Translations under genes and position numbers: made by a program | DNA from: JAIBJN01 sp963748205 | Lineage (GTDB): Bacteria; Actinomycetota; Thermoleophilia; Gaiellales; Gaiellaceae | Assembly (NCBI GenBank): GCA_963748205.1 | Contig: CAVVIB010000014.1 | Location: forward strand, 35,348 to 99,347 | Direction: 5' to 3' | Length of the DNA stretch: 64,000 nt | Shown: in pieces, positions 42,387 through 49,023 of the stretch | Layout of the letters: every line of letters begins with the position of its first letter | How positions within the stretch are numbered: position 1 is the stretch's first letter | Notes under the pieces: model-generated | What the model saw: the letters and a program-made list of their open reading frames with translations, nothing else | The model's database searches: none | What the model was told of the DNA's origin: nothing

Positions 42387-43373
42387 TCAGCGCAGGAGGA
42401 AGCCCTCGCCGAGGGGGTCGTCCGGCGTGAGGACGAACTCGTGCGAGCCGGTGCGCGCGGCGCTGCCCTCGACCTCGGTGATCACCGCCGGGCGGCCCGC
42501 GACCGCGGCGTCGCCGACGACCCTGGCGCGGAACTCGGTGCCGAGGATGCCCTCGTGGACGAGCTCCGTGCCGCGCGGGAGCTCGCCCGCGCGCTCGAGC
42601 AGCGCCAGCCGCGCCGAGGTCCCGCTCCCGCAGGGCGAGCGGTCGACCTCGCCGTCGGCGAAGACGGTCACGTTGCGCTGGCGCACCGGCGGGCCGAAGT
42701 CGACGCGCTCCCAGAAGATCACCCCGTAGATGTCCCGCAGCTCCGGCTCCTCCGGGTGGATGTACGGCCGCTGCGCCTCCAGGCCCGCCTTGACCGCGCG
42801 GCCGAGCTCGATGAGCTCCGGGAGGTTCCGCGGCGTGACGGGGAGCGGCGAGGCCACGGACCCGTAGAACGCTCCGCCGAACGCCACGTCCGCGCGCAGC
42901 CCCTCAGCGATCAGCGCCTCCGCCTCAACGTAGGAAGGGACGTTCCTGAAGCGCACCGAGACGACCCTGTCGCCCGCGACCCGCGCTACGGTCTCCAGCC
43001 GACCCGAGGGCACGTCCACGACGACGCGGGTCTCCGGCTCTTCGGTGGGGAGGACGCCGGTCTCGAGCGCCCAGGTAACGAGCGCGATCGTGCCGTGGCC
43101 GCACGCCGTCGAGTACCCCGCGTTGTGGAAGAAGACGACGCCGAGGTCGGCGCCCTCGTCCTCGGGCTCCGTGACGAAGCACCCGTACATGTCCGCGTGG
43201 CCGCGCGGCTCGAAGACGAGCAGGCGCCGCACGCGGTCGAGCTCCTCGGTGGCGAAGCGGCGCTTCTCCAGGATCGTCGCGCCCTCGAGCGGCGGCACGC
43301 CGCCGGTGACGATCCTGAACGGCTCGCCGGCGGTGTGGTAGTCGACCGCGCTGACCTCGAGCGGCGCGCTCAG
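42387..43373 (-). CDS. proline racemase family enzyme (hydroxyproline epimerase type)
   Basis: Two-base racemase/epimerase acting on proline or hydroxyproline. Both catalytic Cys are present: NAGYSTACGHGTIALV and DRSPCGSGTSARLALLE, so it belongs with racemases/epimerases rather than the trans-3-hydroxyproline dehydratases, where one is Thr. Also seen: VDYHTAGEPFRIVTGG at the start and EGILGTEFRARVVG. The likely start is CTG 43373, whose ctga overlaps the mscL stop. The only ordinary in-frame start is a GTG at 43451 within mscL. Full length of about 328 residues fits the family. Confidence 0.85.
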   Translation of the reverse strand: MSAPLEVSAVDYHTAGEPFRIVTGGVPPLEGATILEKRRFATEELDRVRRLLVFEPRGHADMYGCFVTEPEDEGADLGVVFFHNAGYSTACGHGTIALVTWALETGVLPTEEPETRVVVDVPSGRLETVARVAGDRVVSVRFRNVPSYVEAEALIAEGLRADVAFGGAFYGSVASPLPVTPRNLPELIELGRAVKAGLEAQRPYIHPEEPELRDIYGVIFWERVDFGPPVRQRNVTVFADGEVDRSPCGSGTSARLALLERAGELPRGTELVHEGILGTEFRARVVGDAAVAGRPAVITEVEGSAARTGSHEFVLTPDDPLGEGFLLR

Positions 43374-43774
43374 CTCGGCGCCCCCACCACCGAGGTGCAG
43401 TGGGCGCACCGCCGCGCCCCGACCGGGATCTCGCTGAGGCACTCGGGGCACTCGCGCGTCGTCGGGTCCTCGCCCTTCGCGCGGCGCTCACGGAGCGCGT
43501 TCACCGGCTTGACCACGAAGAAGAACAGCACCGCCCCGATGGCCACGAACGCGACGAGCGCGTTCAGGAACTCGCCGTAGCGAAAGACGCTGTCGTTGAT
43601 CTCGAACGTGAGCCCGGAGAAGTCAGGCTGGCCGAAGAGCGCGGCGATCAGCGGCGTGATCAGGTCCTCGACGAGCGACGTCACGACCGCGGTCAGCGCC
43701 AGCGCGAGCACCAAGGCGACGGCAACCTCGACCAGGTTGCCCTTGAGCAGGAAGTCCTTGAACTCTCTGAGCAT
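43370..43774 (-). CDS. mscL: large-conductance mechanosensitive channel MscL with C-terminal zinc ribbon (134 aa)
   Basis: Opens under membrane tension to release osmolytes. ATG 43774 has gggaggtg upstream. Two membrane helices: FKDFLLKGNLVEVAVALVLA and ALVAFVAIGAVLFFFVVKPV, with the cytoplasmic N-helix start MLREFKDFLLKGN. After NALRERRAKGEDPTTRE the protein ends in a CPEC...CAHC zinc ribbon (ECPECLSEIPVGARRCAHC) instead of the usual helical bundle. Overlaps the downstream racemase gene. Confidence 0.93.
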   Translation of the reverse strand: MLREFKDFLLKGNLVEVAVALVLALALTAVVTSLVEDLITPLIAALFGQPDFSGLTFEINDSVFRYGEFLNALVAFVAIGAVLFFFVVKPVNALRERRAKGEDPTTRECPECLSEIPVGARRCAHCTSVVGAPS

Positions 43775-43827
43775 GGGTGCACCTCCCGGCCCGTTGACGG
43801 GCCGAGAGTACACCCGATGCGAAACGG

Positions 43828-44679
43828 CTAGGAGCCCTTCTCGATCGGCACGTCGACGAGGTTGCCCCACTCCGTCCACGAGCCGTCGTAGTTGCGGACG
43901 TCCTCGTAGCCGAGCAGCTCGCGGAGGACGAACCACGTGTGGGCGCTGCGCTCGCCGATGCGGCAATAGGCCGTGACGGGCTTGTCCGCGGAGACGCCCT
44001 TGCCGCCGTAGAGCTCCTTGAGCTCGTCGGCCGACTTGAACGTGCCGTCGTCGCGCACCGCGCTGGCCCACGGGATGGAGACCGCGGTCGGGATGTGCCC
44101 CGCCCGCTGCGCGCCCTCCTGCTCGTAGCCGGGAGGCGCGATCAGGTCGCCGGCGTACTCGCCGGGCGAGCGGACGTCGACGAGCGACGAGCTGTCGCGC
44201 TCGAGCCCTTCGCGCACCTGGTCGCGATAGGCGCGAATGGACTCATCCCGGTCCTGCGCCGTGTAGGACTGCGCCGCCGGGGACGGAGCGTCAGTGGTCA
44301 GCTCGCGGCCTTCGTCGATCCACTTCTGGCGGCCGCCGTCCAGGATGCGGACGTCGCCGTGGCCGTACACCTTCAGGTACCAGTACGCGTAGGCCGCGAA
44401 CCAGTTGTTCTTGTCCCCGTAGAGGATGACCGAGGTGTCGTTGCCGATCCCGCGCTCGCCGAGGACACGCTCGAACGTCTCCTTGTCGACGATGTCGCGC
44501 TCGACGGGATCCTGCAGGTCATCCCGCCAGTGGAGCTTGACCGCTCCCGGGATATGGCCTTCCTCGTACAGATCGGGGTTCTCGTCGACCTCGGCGACGA
44601 CGAGGTTGGCGTCGCCCAGGTGCTCGGCGAGCCAGTCCGTCGTCACGAGGACGGCGTTCGCGTATCCGTTCTCCGACAT
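43828..44679 (-). CDS. thiosulfate sulfurtransferase, two rhodanese domains (283 aa)
   Basis: Transfers sulfane sulfur from thiosulfate (or 3-mercaptopyruvate) to cyanide or thiols. N-terminal inactive rhodanese domain (NPDLYEEGHIPGAVKLHWRD, VILYGDKNNWFAAYAYWYLK); C-terminal active domain (SSSLVDVRSPGEYAGD, PVTAYCRIGERSAHTWFVL with the active Cys in CRIGERS). The CRIGERS loop is the actinobacterial thiosulfate type. ATG 44679 with gggagg upstream. A strong inverted repeat sits 35 nt upstream (44714-44740), so the gene may be specifically regulated. Confidence 0.93.
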   Translation of the reverse strand: MSENGYANAVLVTTDWLAEHLGDANLVVAEVDENPDLYEEGHIPGAVKLHWRDDLQDPVERDIVDKETFERVLGERGIGNDTSVILYGDKNNWFAAYAYWYLKVYGHGDVRILDGGRQKWIDEGRELTTDAPSPAAQSYTAQDRDESIRAYRDQVREGLERDSSSLVDVRSPGEYAGDLIAPPGYEQEGAQRAGHIPTAVSIPWASAVRDDGTFKSADELKELYGGKGVSADKPVTAYCRIGERSAHTWFVLRELLGYEDVRNYDGSWTEWGNLVDVPIEKGS

Positions 44680-44710
44680 GCAGAACCTCCCACGATGATG
44701 GTCGCGCGGG

Positions 44711-44740
44711 AATCTATCACTTCACAAAGTGAAGCGATAG
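44711..44740 (-). promoter_or_regulatory. inverted repeat and possible -10 upstream of the rhodanese gene
   Basis: ctatcacttcac-aaa-gtgaagcgatag (44714-44740), 12-bp arms with one mismatch. On the minus strand tagatt (complement of 44711-44716) follows at once as a possible -10. The octamer cttcacaa in the left arm (44720-44727) recurs over the -35 of the XRE-TPR gene at 46534-46541. An operator is likely; it could alternatively be a terminator for upstream leftward transcription. Confidence 0.5.
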
Positions 44741-45050
44741 TGCGGGAGGCGTCGCGCCGGCTAGACGAGCTGCTGGGCGATCAGGCCCAGCGCGGCGAGC
44801 CACATGGCCGCCAGAACGCCGAGGAGCGGAGCCAGAGGACGGAGGGAAGGACGCTCTTGCATGTCGAGGAATCTCGGGTCGCGCGCCGGAGAGCTTCGAC
44901 AAGAGCACGAGGCATCCTTCCCGGCCGTCGAAGAAAATCGGCCGAAGCAAGGGGACGCGGGCCGCTAGAACCGCAAAGGGGCAAGTCGCGCTGGGATGTC
45001 TCCCGCGCGTCTGGGGTCCCTTCCCTGGGTTACCGGGCGATGCCGGAGTG
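44741..45050. other. 310-bp gap between the peptide gene and the rhodanese control region
   Basis: Apart from a possible 33-codon ORF at 44761-44862 nothing coding is convincing. No tRNA or clear terminator was seen. Confidence 0.4.
44761..44862 (-). CDS. possible 33-residue hydrophobic peptide
   Basis: ATG 44862 to TAG 44761. It starts MQERPSLRPLAPLLGVLAAM and ends ALGLIAQQLV, a single membrane-helix-like stretch after a short polar head. No Shine-Dalgarno is visible. It lies downstream of the XRE-TPR/peptide pair on the same strand. Weak evidence; could be spurious. Confidence 0.25.
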   Translation of the reverse strand: MQERPSLRPLAPLLGVLAAMWLAALGLIAQQLV

Positions 45051-45137
45051 CTAGCGGCCGCCGAAATGGCCGAAACCGGCCAGCGGTGCGAGGAACGCGA
45101 CCAGCGTGGTCAGCGTCAGGAGAGCCTTCACCTTCAC
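45051..45137 (-). CDS. 28-residue secretable peptide directly downstream of an XRE-TPR regulator
   Basis: GTG 45137 to TAG 45051, with a perfect Shine-Dalgarno aaggaggtg 6 nt upstream, the best in this part of the window. The start is 19 nt after the regulator's stop, so both are on one transcript. The peptide begins MKVKALLTLTTLVAFLAPLA and ends GFGHFGGR: basic start, hydrophobic core, Ala-x-Leu-Ala break, short C-terminal tail. That is the shape of Phr/PapR/NprX pro-peptides. A role as the export-import signal for the adjacent regulator is inferred from gene order and shape. Confidence 0.6.
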   Translation of the reverse strand: MKVKALLTLTTLVAFLAPLAGFGHFGGR

Positions 45138-45156
45138 AGTCGTCACCTCCTTCTCT

Positions 45157-46497
45157 CTAGAAGTGGAAGTCCTGGAGCGTTTCCGCGGCTCGGCGGTACA
45201 GTCGCGCCGCCTGCCGGTCGTCGCCCTGCCGTCCGGCGAGGTCGCCCTGACCCATCCAGGCGCGGGCTCGCTGGCTGACGGCGGACTGCTTGTCGAAGCT
45301 CGACTCGGCGGCCGCGAAGTACTCCGCGGCCTCGTCGTAGCGTTCCTGCTCGAGAAGCGAGTTCCCGAGCACGAGCTGCGCGTTGCCGATCTCGTCGAGG
45401 TGGTCCTCCCGGTCGCCGAGCATCGCGAGGGCCTCGCGGGCCTGCGACTCGGCGAGCTCGACCTGGCCGGTGGCGAGGTGCACCCCGGCGAGGGAGTTGA
45501 TGACCCGGGCGGCGTTCGTGTCGTCGCCGAGGTCGAGGAGGACCTTGAAAGACTGCTTCAGGTAGCCGATCGCCTCGTCGGAGCGTCCGAGCTGGTGGTT
45601 GAGCGCCCCGATCTCGTTCAGGAGCTTCCCGACGTTGGCCTCGTCGCGGACCTCCTCGTAGATCCCCTTCGCCTTCTCGGCGTAGGAGCGGGCCTGGACC
45701 CAGTTGCCCGTGCGCTCGGCGATGAGCGAGTACTGGAAATAGACGTGCGCCATCGTGTGGCGGTCGTTGAGCCCTTCCGCGAGCTCGAGCGCGCGCTCGA
45801 CGTCCTCCTTCGCGGCCTGGAAGTCGCGCGCCTGGCGATAGCAGCGCGAGCGCCACTCGAGGATGTGCGAGCGGAGGCGGTCGGCGGGGACGGGCGAGCG
45901 CTGGACGAGCTCGAGCGCCTGCGTGTACAGGGCCTGGGCCGTCGCGTACGAGTTCAGCTTCACCCGGCAGCAGCCGAGGTGGTAGAGCACCTGCGCCCGG
46001 TCGATGTCGGTGAACGACGGGCTCTCGGCGATCGCGCGGGCGCGGTCGAGGATGGCAACCGACTTGCGGACCTCGCCCAGGTACATGCGCGACCACGCCT
46101 CGGCGAGGTACGCGCGCAGGGCGAGCTCCGGCGCCGCCAGTGTGTCCAGGACGGACGCGAGCGGAAGAAGCTCGGCGACGGCATCCTCGTACTCGCTGGC
46201 CTCGATCGCGGCCTCGGCGCGGACGATCACGCTCTCGACGCGCTCGCGCTCGCTCGAGGAGACGCCGGTCTCGAGGAAGCTCGAGTCGACGCCCAGGCGA
46301 GCGGCAAGCCATTCGATCGTCTCGGCCGTCGGGCGCGTCTTGCCACGCTCGATCTGGCTGACGTATTCCTTGGAGAAGCGCTCGCCGGCCAGGTCGGTCT
46401 GCGTCAGTCCCCGGGCGATCCGGAGCTGCCTGACGCGACCTCCGAGAGTGGGGCGCGACGGTGTTTGGGTGCGGGCGAGGGCGGCGGTCTCGTTCAT
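45157..46497 (-). CDS. XRE-family HTH regulator with TPR repeats, RRNPP-like (446 aa)
   Basis: Residues about 17-75 are a Cro/C1-type HTH (RVRQLRIARGLTQTDLAGER, then YVSQIERGKTRPTAETIEWL). Residues about 85-440 are TPR repeats (AQVLYHLGCCRVKLNSYATA, MAHVYFQYSLIAERTGNWVQ, GKLLNEIGALNHQLGRSDEA, AARVINSLAGVHLATGQVEL). The architecture is that of peptide-responsive RRNPP regulators. ATG 46497 is preferred over TTG 46503. It is followed by the 28-residue peptide gene. Similar in layout to the protein at 32919, but diverged in sequence, so not a recent duplicate. Confidence 0.88.
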   Translation of the reverse strand: MNETAALARTQTPSRPTLGGRVRQLRIARGLTQTDLAGERFSKEYVSQIERGKTRPTAETIEWLAARLGVDSSFLETGVSSSERERVESVIVRAEAAIEASEYEDAVAELLPLASVLDTLAAPELALRAYLAEAWSRMYLGEVRKSVAILDRARAIAESPSFTDIDRAQVLYHLGCCRVKLNSYATAQALYTQALELVQRSPVPADRLRSHILEWRSRCYRQARDFQAAKEDVERALELAEGLNDRHTMAHVYFQYSLIAERTGNWVQARSYAEKAKGIYEEVRDEANVGKLLNEIGALNHQLGRSDEAIGYLKQSFKVLLDLGDDTNAARVINSLAGVHLATGQVELAESQAREALAMLGDREDHLDEIGNAQLVLGNSLLEQERYDEAAEYFAAAESSFDKQSAVSQRARAWMGQGDLAGRQGDDRQAARLYRRAAETLQDFHF

Positions 46498-46513
46498 GGT
46501 CAACCTACGGTGA

Positions 46514-46541
46514 ACTATACGAGCTAAAAACTACTTCACAA
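46514..46541 (-). promoter_or_regulatory. promoter of the XRE-TPR/peptide operon with putative operator
   Basis: On the minus strand: -35 ttgtga (complement of 46536-46541), 16-nt spacer, -10 tatagt (complement of 46514-46519), 16 nt before the start codon. cacaa (46537-46541) and ttgtg (46553-46557) form an inverted repeat over the -35, a possible autoregulatory site. The octamer cttcacaa also occurs at 44720. Confidence 0.6.
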
Positions 46542-46547
46542 CCCCAC

Positions 46548-46849
46548 TTGACTTGTGTTGTACCTGGGCTATAGTCAGATCCGTTCCGCATTCCTGCCAG
46601 ACGCCAGGCAAGAGGGGTGCGGGAGGCGCGCCATTCCCGGCGACACCAACCCGGAGGCATCGGCTGGGCCGCAGAGCCGAAGTCTCCGGGTTGTCGCCTT
46701 TCTCAGAGCCGAACATGTTCAAAGCGTCGGCAGCAGGGCCGGATCGGTCGATCCCTCGAAGGCGTACGCTTGACCGCCGGTGAAGCGGTCATACCGTTCG
46801 CCTACTTACCTCCTACCGGTGGAAGCCGGCTCGGGCGAACGTCAGCCGC
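46548..46849 (+). ncRNA. candidate non-coding RNA gene with its own promoter
   Basis: Promoter ttgact (46548-46553), 16-nt spacer, tatagt (46570-46575) points right into 270 bp without a convincing protein gene. The region folds: ggcgac (46639-46644) and aacccgga (46648-46655) pair with tccgggttgtcgcc (46685-46698), enclosing tcggct/agccga (46660-46665 with 46675-46680). Further 3' is tgaccgc-cggtgaa-gcggtca (46771-46791). Transcription would run antisense into the MFS gene end. No known RNA family was recognised. The fold exists equally on the other strand, but the promoter is on this one. Confidence 0.45.
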
Positions 46850-48283
46850 TCAGGCGGCGACCTCGGCGAGCTCTGCCGCGTCCATGTGCCGGTGCTTGCG
46901 GATCGTGGTGACGGCGACCACTGCACCGATCAGCGCGAACACCGCGCTCACCCTGAGCGCGACCTGGAAGCCGTCGATGAAGGACGAGGGATCCGGCCGG
47001 CCGCCGCTCAGGTCGACGTACGAGGCCACGATCGCCCCCATGACGGCGATCCCGAGTGCCCCGCCGACCTGGCGGAACGTGTTCAGGACGCCGGAGCCGA
47101 CCCCCGACTTCTCCACGGGGACGGAGCCGAGCGCGGCCGCCGTCATCGGCGTCATGACGAGACCCATTCCGAAGCCGCCCACGACCAGGCCCGGAAAGAT
47201 GTCCCAGAAGCCCGAGTCGAGGCCGAGGCGCGAGAAGATCGCGAGGGAGGCGGCTAGGCAGAGCATCCCGGAGGTCATCAGTGCCCGCGAGCCGATGCGG
47301 TCGGACGACTTCCCGGCGATCGGCGCGATCAGGATGATCAGGATCGTCATCGGGAGGAACGCGGCGCCGGTCTTGGTTGCCGAATAGCCGAGGATGTTCT
47401 GCATGTAGATCGACATGAAGAAGAACACGCCGAACATGGCGAGCGTCACGAGCAGCGCGACGACGTTCGCTCCGGCGAACGTGGAGCTCTTGAAGAGCGA
47501 GAGGTCGAGCATCGGCGAGCGCTGGTGCCGCTCGAGGAGCACGAAGCCGGCGAGCGAGACAACGGAGAGCACGAAGAGCCCGATGATGAGCGGGTCGGTC
47601 CACCCGTAGGCGTTCGCCTCGATCAGCGCGAACGTGAGCGCGAAGAGCCCGACGCCCGAGGCGATCAGCCCGGGAATGTCCAGGCGCTGATCGTGCGAGG
47701 TGTCCCGCGACTCGCGGATCACGAGTCGGCCGACGATCAGGCCGAGGACGCCGATGGGGACGTTGATGAAGAAGATCCAGCTCCAGTTGATGTGCTCTGT
47801 CACGAGCCCGCCGATCAACGGGCCGATCGCGAGCGCCATCGCGGAGACGCCTGCCCAGATCCCGATCGCCATGCCGCGCTGGTGCGGAGGGAAGGTCGCC
47901 GAGATGATCGAGAGCGTGGCGGGCATCATCAGCGCGGCACCAACGCCCTGAACCGTCCGCGCGCCGATCAGCGTCTCGCCGGACGTCGCCAGCCCGCAGG
48001 CGAGCGAGGAGAGCGTGAAGATCGCGAGGCCGACCAGGAAGACGCGGCGTCGCCCGAAGAAGTCGGCCATCTTGCCGCCGGAGAGCATGAGCACGGCGAA
48101 GGTCAGGGCATACGCGTTCACCGTCCACTCGAGCTCCGAGAGGCCGATCCCGAGGTCGCTCTGGATCGACGGGAGCGCGACGTTCACGACGGTGTTGTCG
48201 AGCATGATCATGAAGAGCGCGAAGGCAACGGCGCCAAGCGTCCACCACTTCCGGCTCTCCTCGGCGAAGATTCGTGCCTTCAC
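46850..48283 (-). CDS. MFS drug efflux transporter, DHA2 (14-helix EmrB/QacA) family (477 aa)
   Basis: Proton-driven multidrug export. Start GTG 48283, whose gtga overlaps the TetR stop; an earlier in-frame start would lie inside the TetR gene. Seen: FMIMLDNTVVNVALPSIQSD in helix 1, motif A GGKMADFFGRRRVFLVG, motif C-like AGVSAMALAIGPLIGGLV with WSWIFFINVPIGV, and a C-terminal half with MTPMTAAALGSVPVEKSGVG. aaggagga lies just upstream. Probably induced when TetR releases its operator. Confidence 0.93.
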   Translation of the reverse strand: MKARIFAEESRKWWTLGAVAFALFMIMLDNTVVNVALPSIQSDLGIGLSELEWTVNAYALTFAVLMLSGGKMADFFGRRRVFLVGLAIFTLSSLACGLATSGETLIGARTVQGVGAALMMPATLSIISATFPPHQRGMAIGIWAGVSAMALAIGPLIGGLVTEHINWSWIFFINVPIGVLGLIVGRLVIRESRDTSHDQRLDIPGLIASGVGLFALTFALIEANAYGWTDPLIIGLFVLSVVSLAGFVLLERHQRSPMLDLSLFKSSTFAGANVVALLVTLAMFGVFFFMSIYMQNILGYSATKTGAAFLPMTILIILIAPIAGKSSDRIGSRALMTSGMLCLAASLAIFSRLGLDSGFWDIFPGLVVGGFGMGLVMTPMTAAALGSVPVEKSGVGSGVLNTFRQVGGALGIAVMGAIVASYVDLSGGRPDPSSFIDGFQVALRVSAVFALIGAVVAVTTIRKHRHMDAAELAEVAA

Positions 48284-48933
48284 GAGGGTTCCTCCTTGCT
48301 GTGCGGGAGCAAATGACCGCGCGCCTCTGCGGGCGCGAGGCCGAAGACGATGGTGTGGACGAGCTCGCGCGCGAACAGCGCCGGGTCCGTCGGCTCCTTG
48401 CCGGCCAACGCGTGCGTCAGGACCTGGTCGCGGCACGCGCCGATGAGGATCGACGCGACGACGTCGGGGTGCGCGCGCTCGTCGAGGCGCCCGAGCTTCT
48501 GCTCGGCGCCGATGTATGAAGCCGCGGTCCTGAAGATCGCGACGGGGCCGGTCTCGCGCTCGCGCAGCCGCTCCTTGAAGCGCGCGAAGACGCTCCGGTC
48601 GCCCATGAGCGCGTAGAAGATCGGCTGGTTGTCGTGGAGAAGCTTGAGGAGCTCCTCGACCCAGGGGACGAGGTTGGCCTCGACCGTCTCCTCGCCGGCC
48701 CGCGAGGGCAGCTCCATCAGCTCGGCGAAGTAGGGCTCGCGCTCGACGATGACCGCGATGACGAGGTCGATCTTGTCCTCGAAGTGAACGTAGATCGAGC
48801 CCTCCGCACAGCCGGCGGCACGGGCGATCTCGCGGGTGGTCGCGCCCGCGAGGCCGTGCTCCCGGATGAGCGTGTCCGCCGCCTCGATGATCCGGCGGCG
48901 CAACGTTGGCTTGGTTTCGACCGTCTCCACCAT
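48280..48933 (-). CDS. TetR-family transcriptional regulator (217 aa)
   Basis: Repressor, probably of itself and the coupled MFS gene. HTH at residues about 10-55: RRRIIEAADTLIREHGLAGA, TTREIARAAGCAEGSIYVHF. The C-terminal ligand domain is unassigned. Start ATG 48933 is chosen because the upstream ATG 48951 lies inside the -10 box; transcription then starts about 10 nt before 48933 and the mRNA is nearly leaderless. Confidence 0.92.
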   Translation of the reverse strand: MVETVETKPTLRRRIIEAADTLIREHGLAGATTREIARAAGCAEGSIYVHFEDKIDLVIAVIVEREPYFAELMELPSRAGEETVEANLVPWVEELLKLLHDNQPIFYALMGDRSVFARFKERLRERETGPVAIFRTAASYIGAEQKLGRLDERAHPDVVASILIGACRDQVLTHALAGKEPTDPALFARELVHTIVFGLAPAEARGHLLPHSKEEPS

Positions 48934-48978
48934 GAGTGAGTGCTCGCTCATTATGGGTGAGCGTTCACTCACTGTCAA
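48933..48978 (-). promoter_or_regulatory. TetR-MFS promoter with two overlapping operator palindromes
   Basis: Minus strand: -35 ttgaca (complement of 48973-48978), 17-nt spacer, -10 cataat (complement of 48950-48955). The spacer holds gtgagtgaacgctcac and the start region holds tgagcgagcactcactca (complement of 48933-48950). Both are imperfect palindromes with tgag/ctca ends, as expected for TetR dimers. Repression by blocking polymerase is the likely mode. Confidence 0.75.
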
Positions 48979-49023
48979 GCGAGAGCCGTCCGCCCTGGGC
49001 TGCTCCGTAGACTGGGCGGCGCT

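Noticed and set aside
44940..45050. Possible tRNA near the small peptide gene
   Set aside because: GC-rich stems exist but no T-loop GTTCGAATC-like sequence or cloverleaf could be traced.
46531..46722. 63-codon ORF on the minus strand upstream of the XRE-TPR gene
   Set aside because: No ribosome site, codon use not typical, and it runs through the promoter of the XRE-TPR gene.
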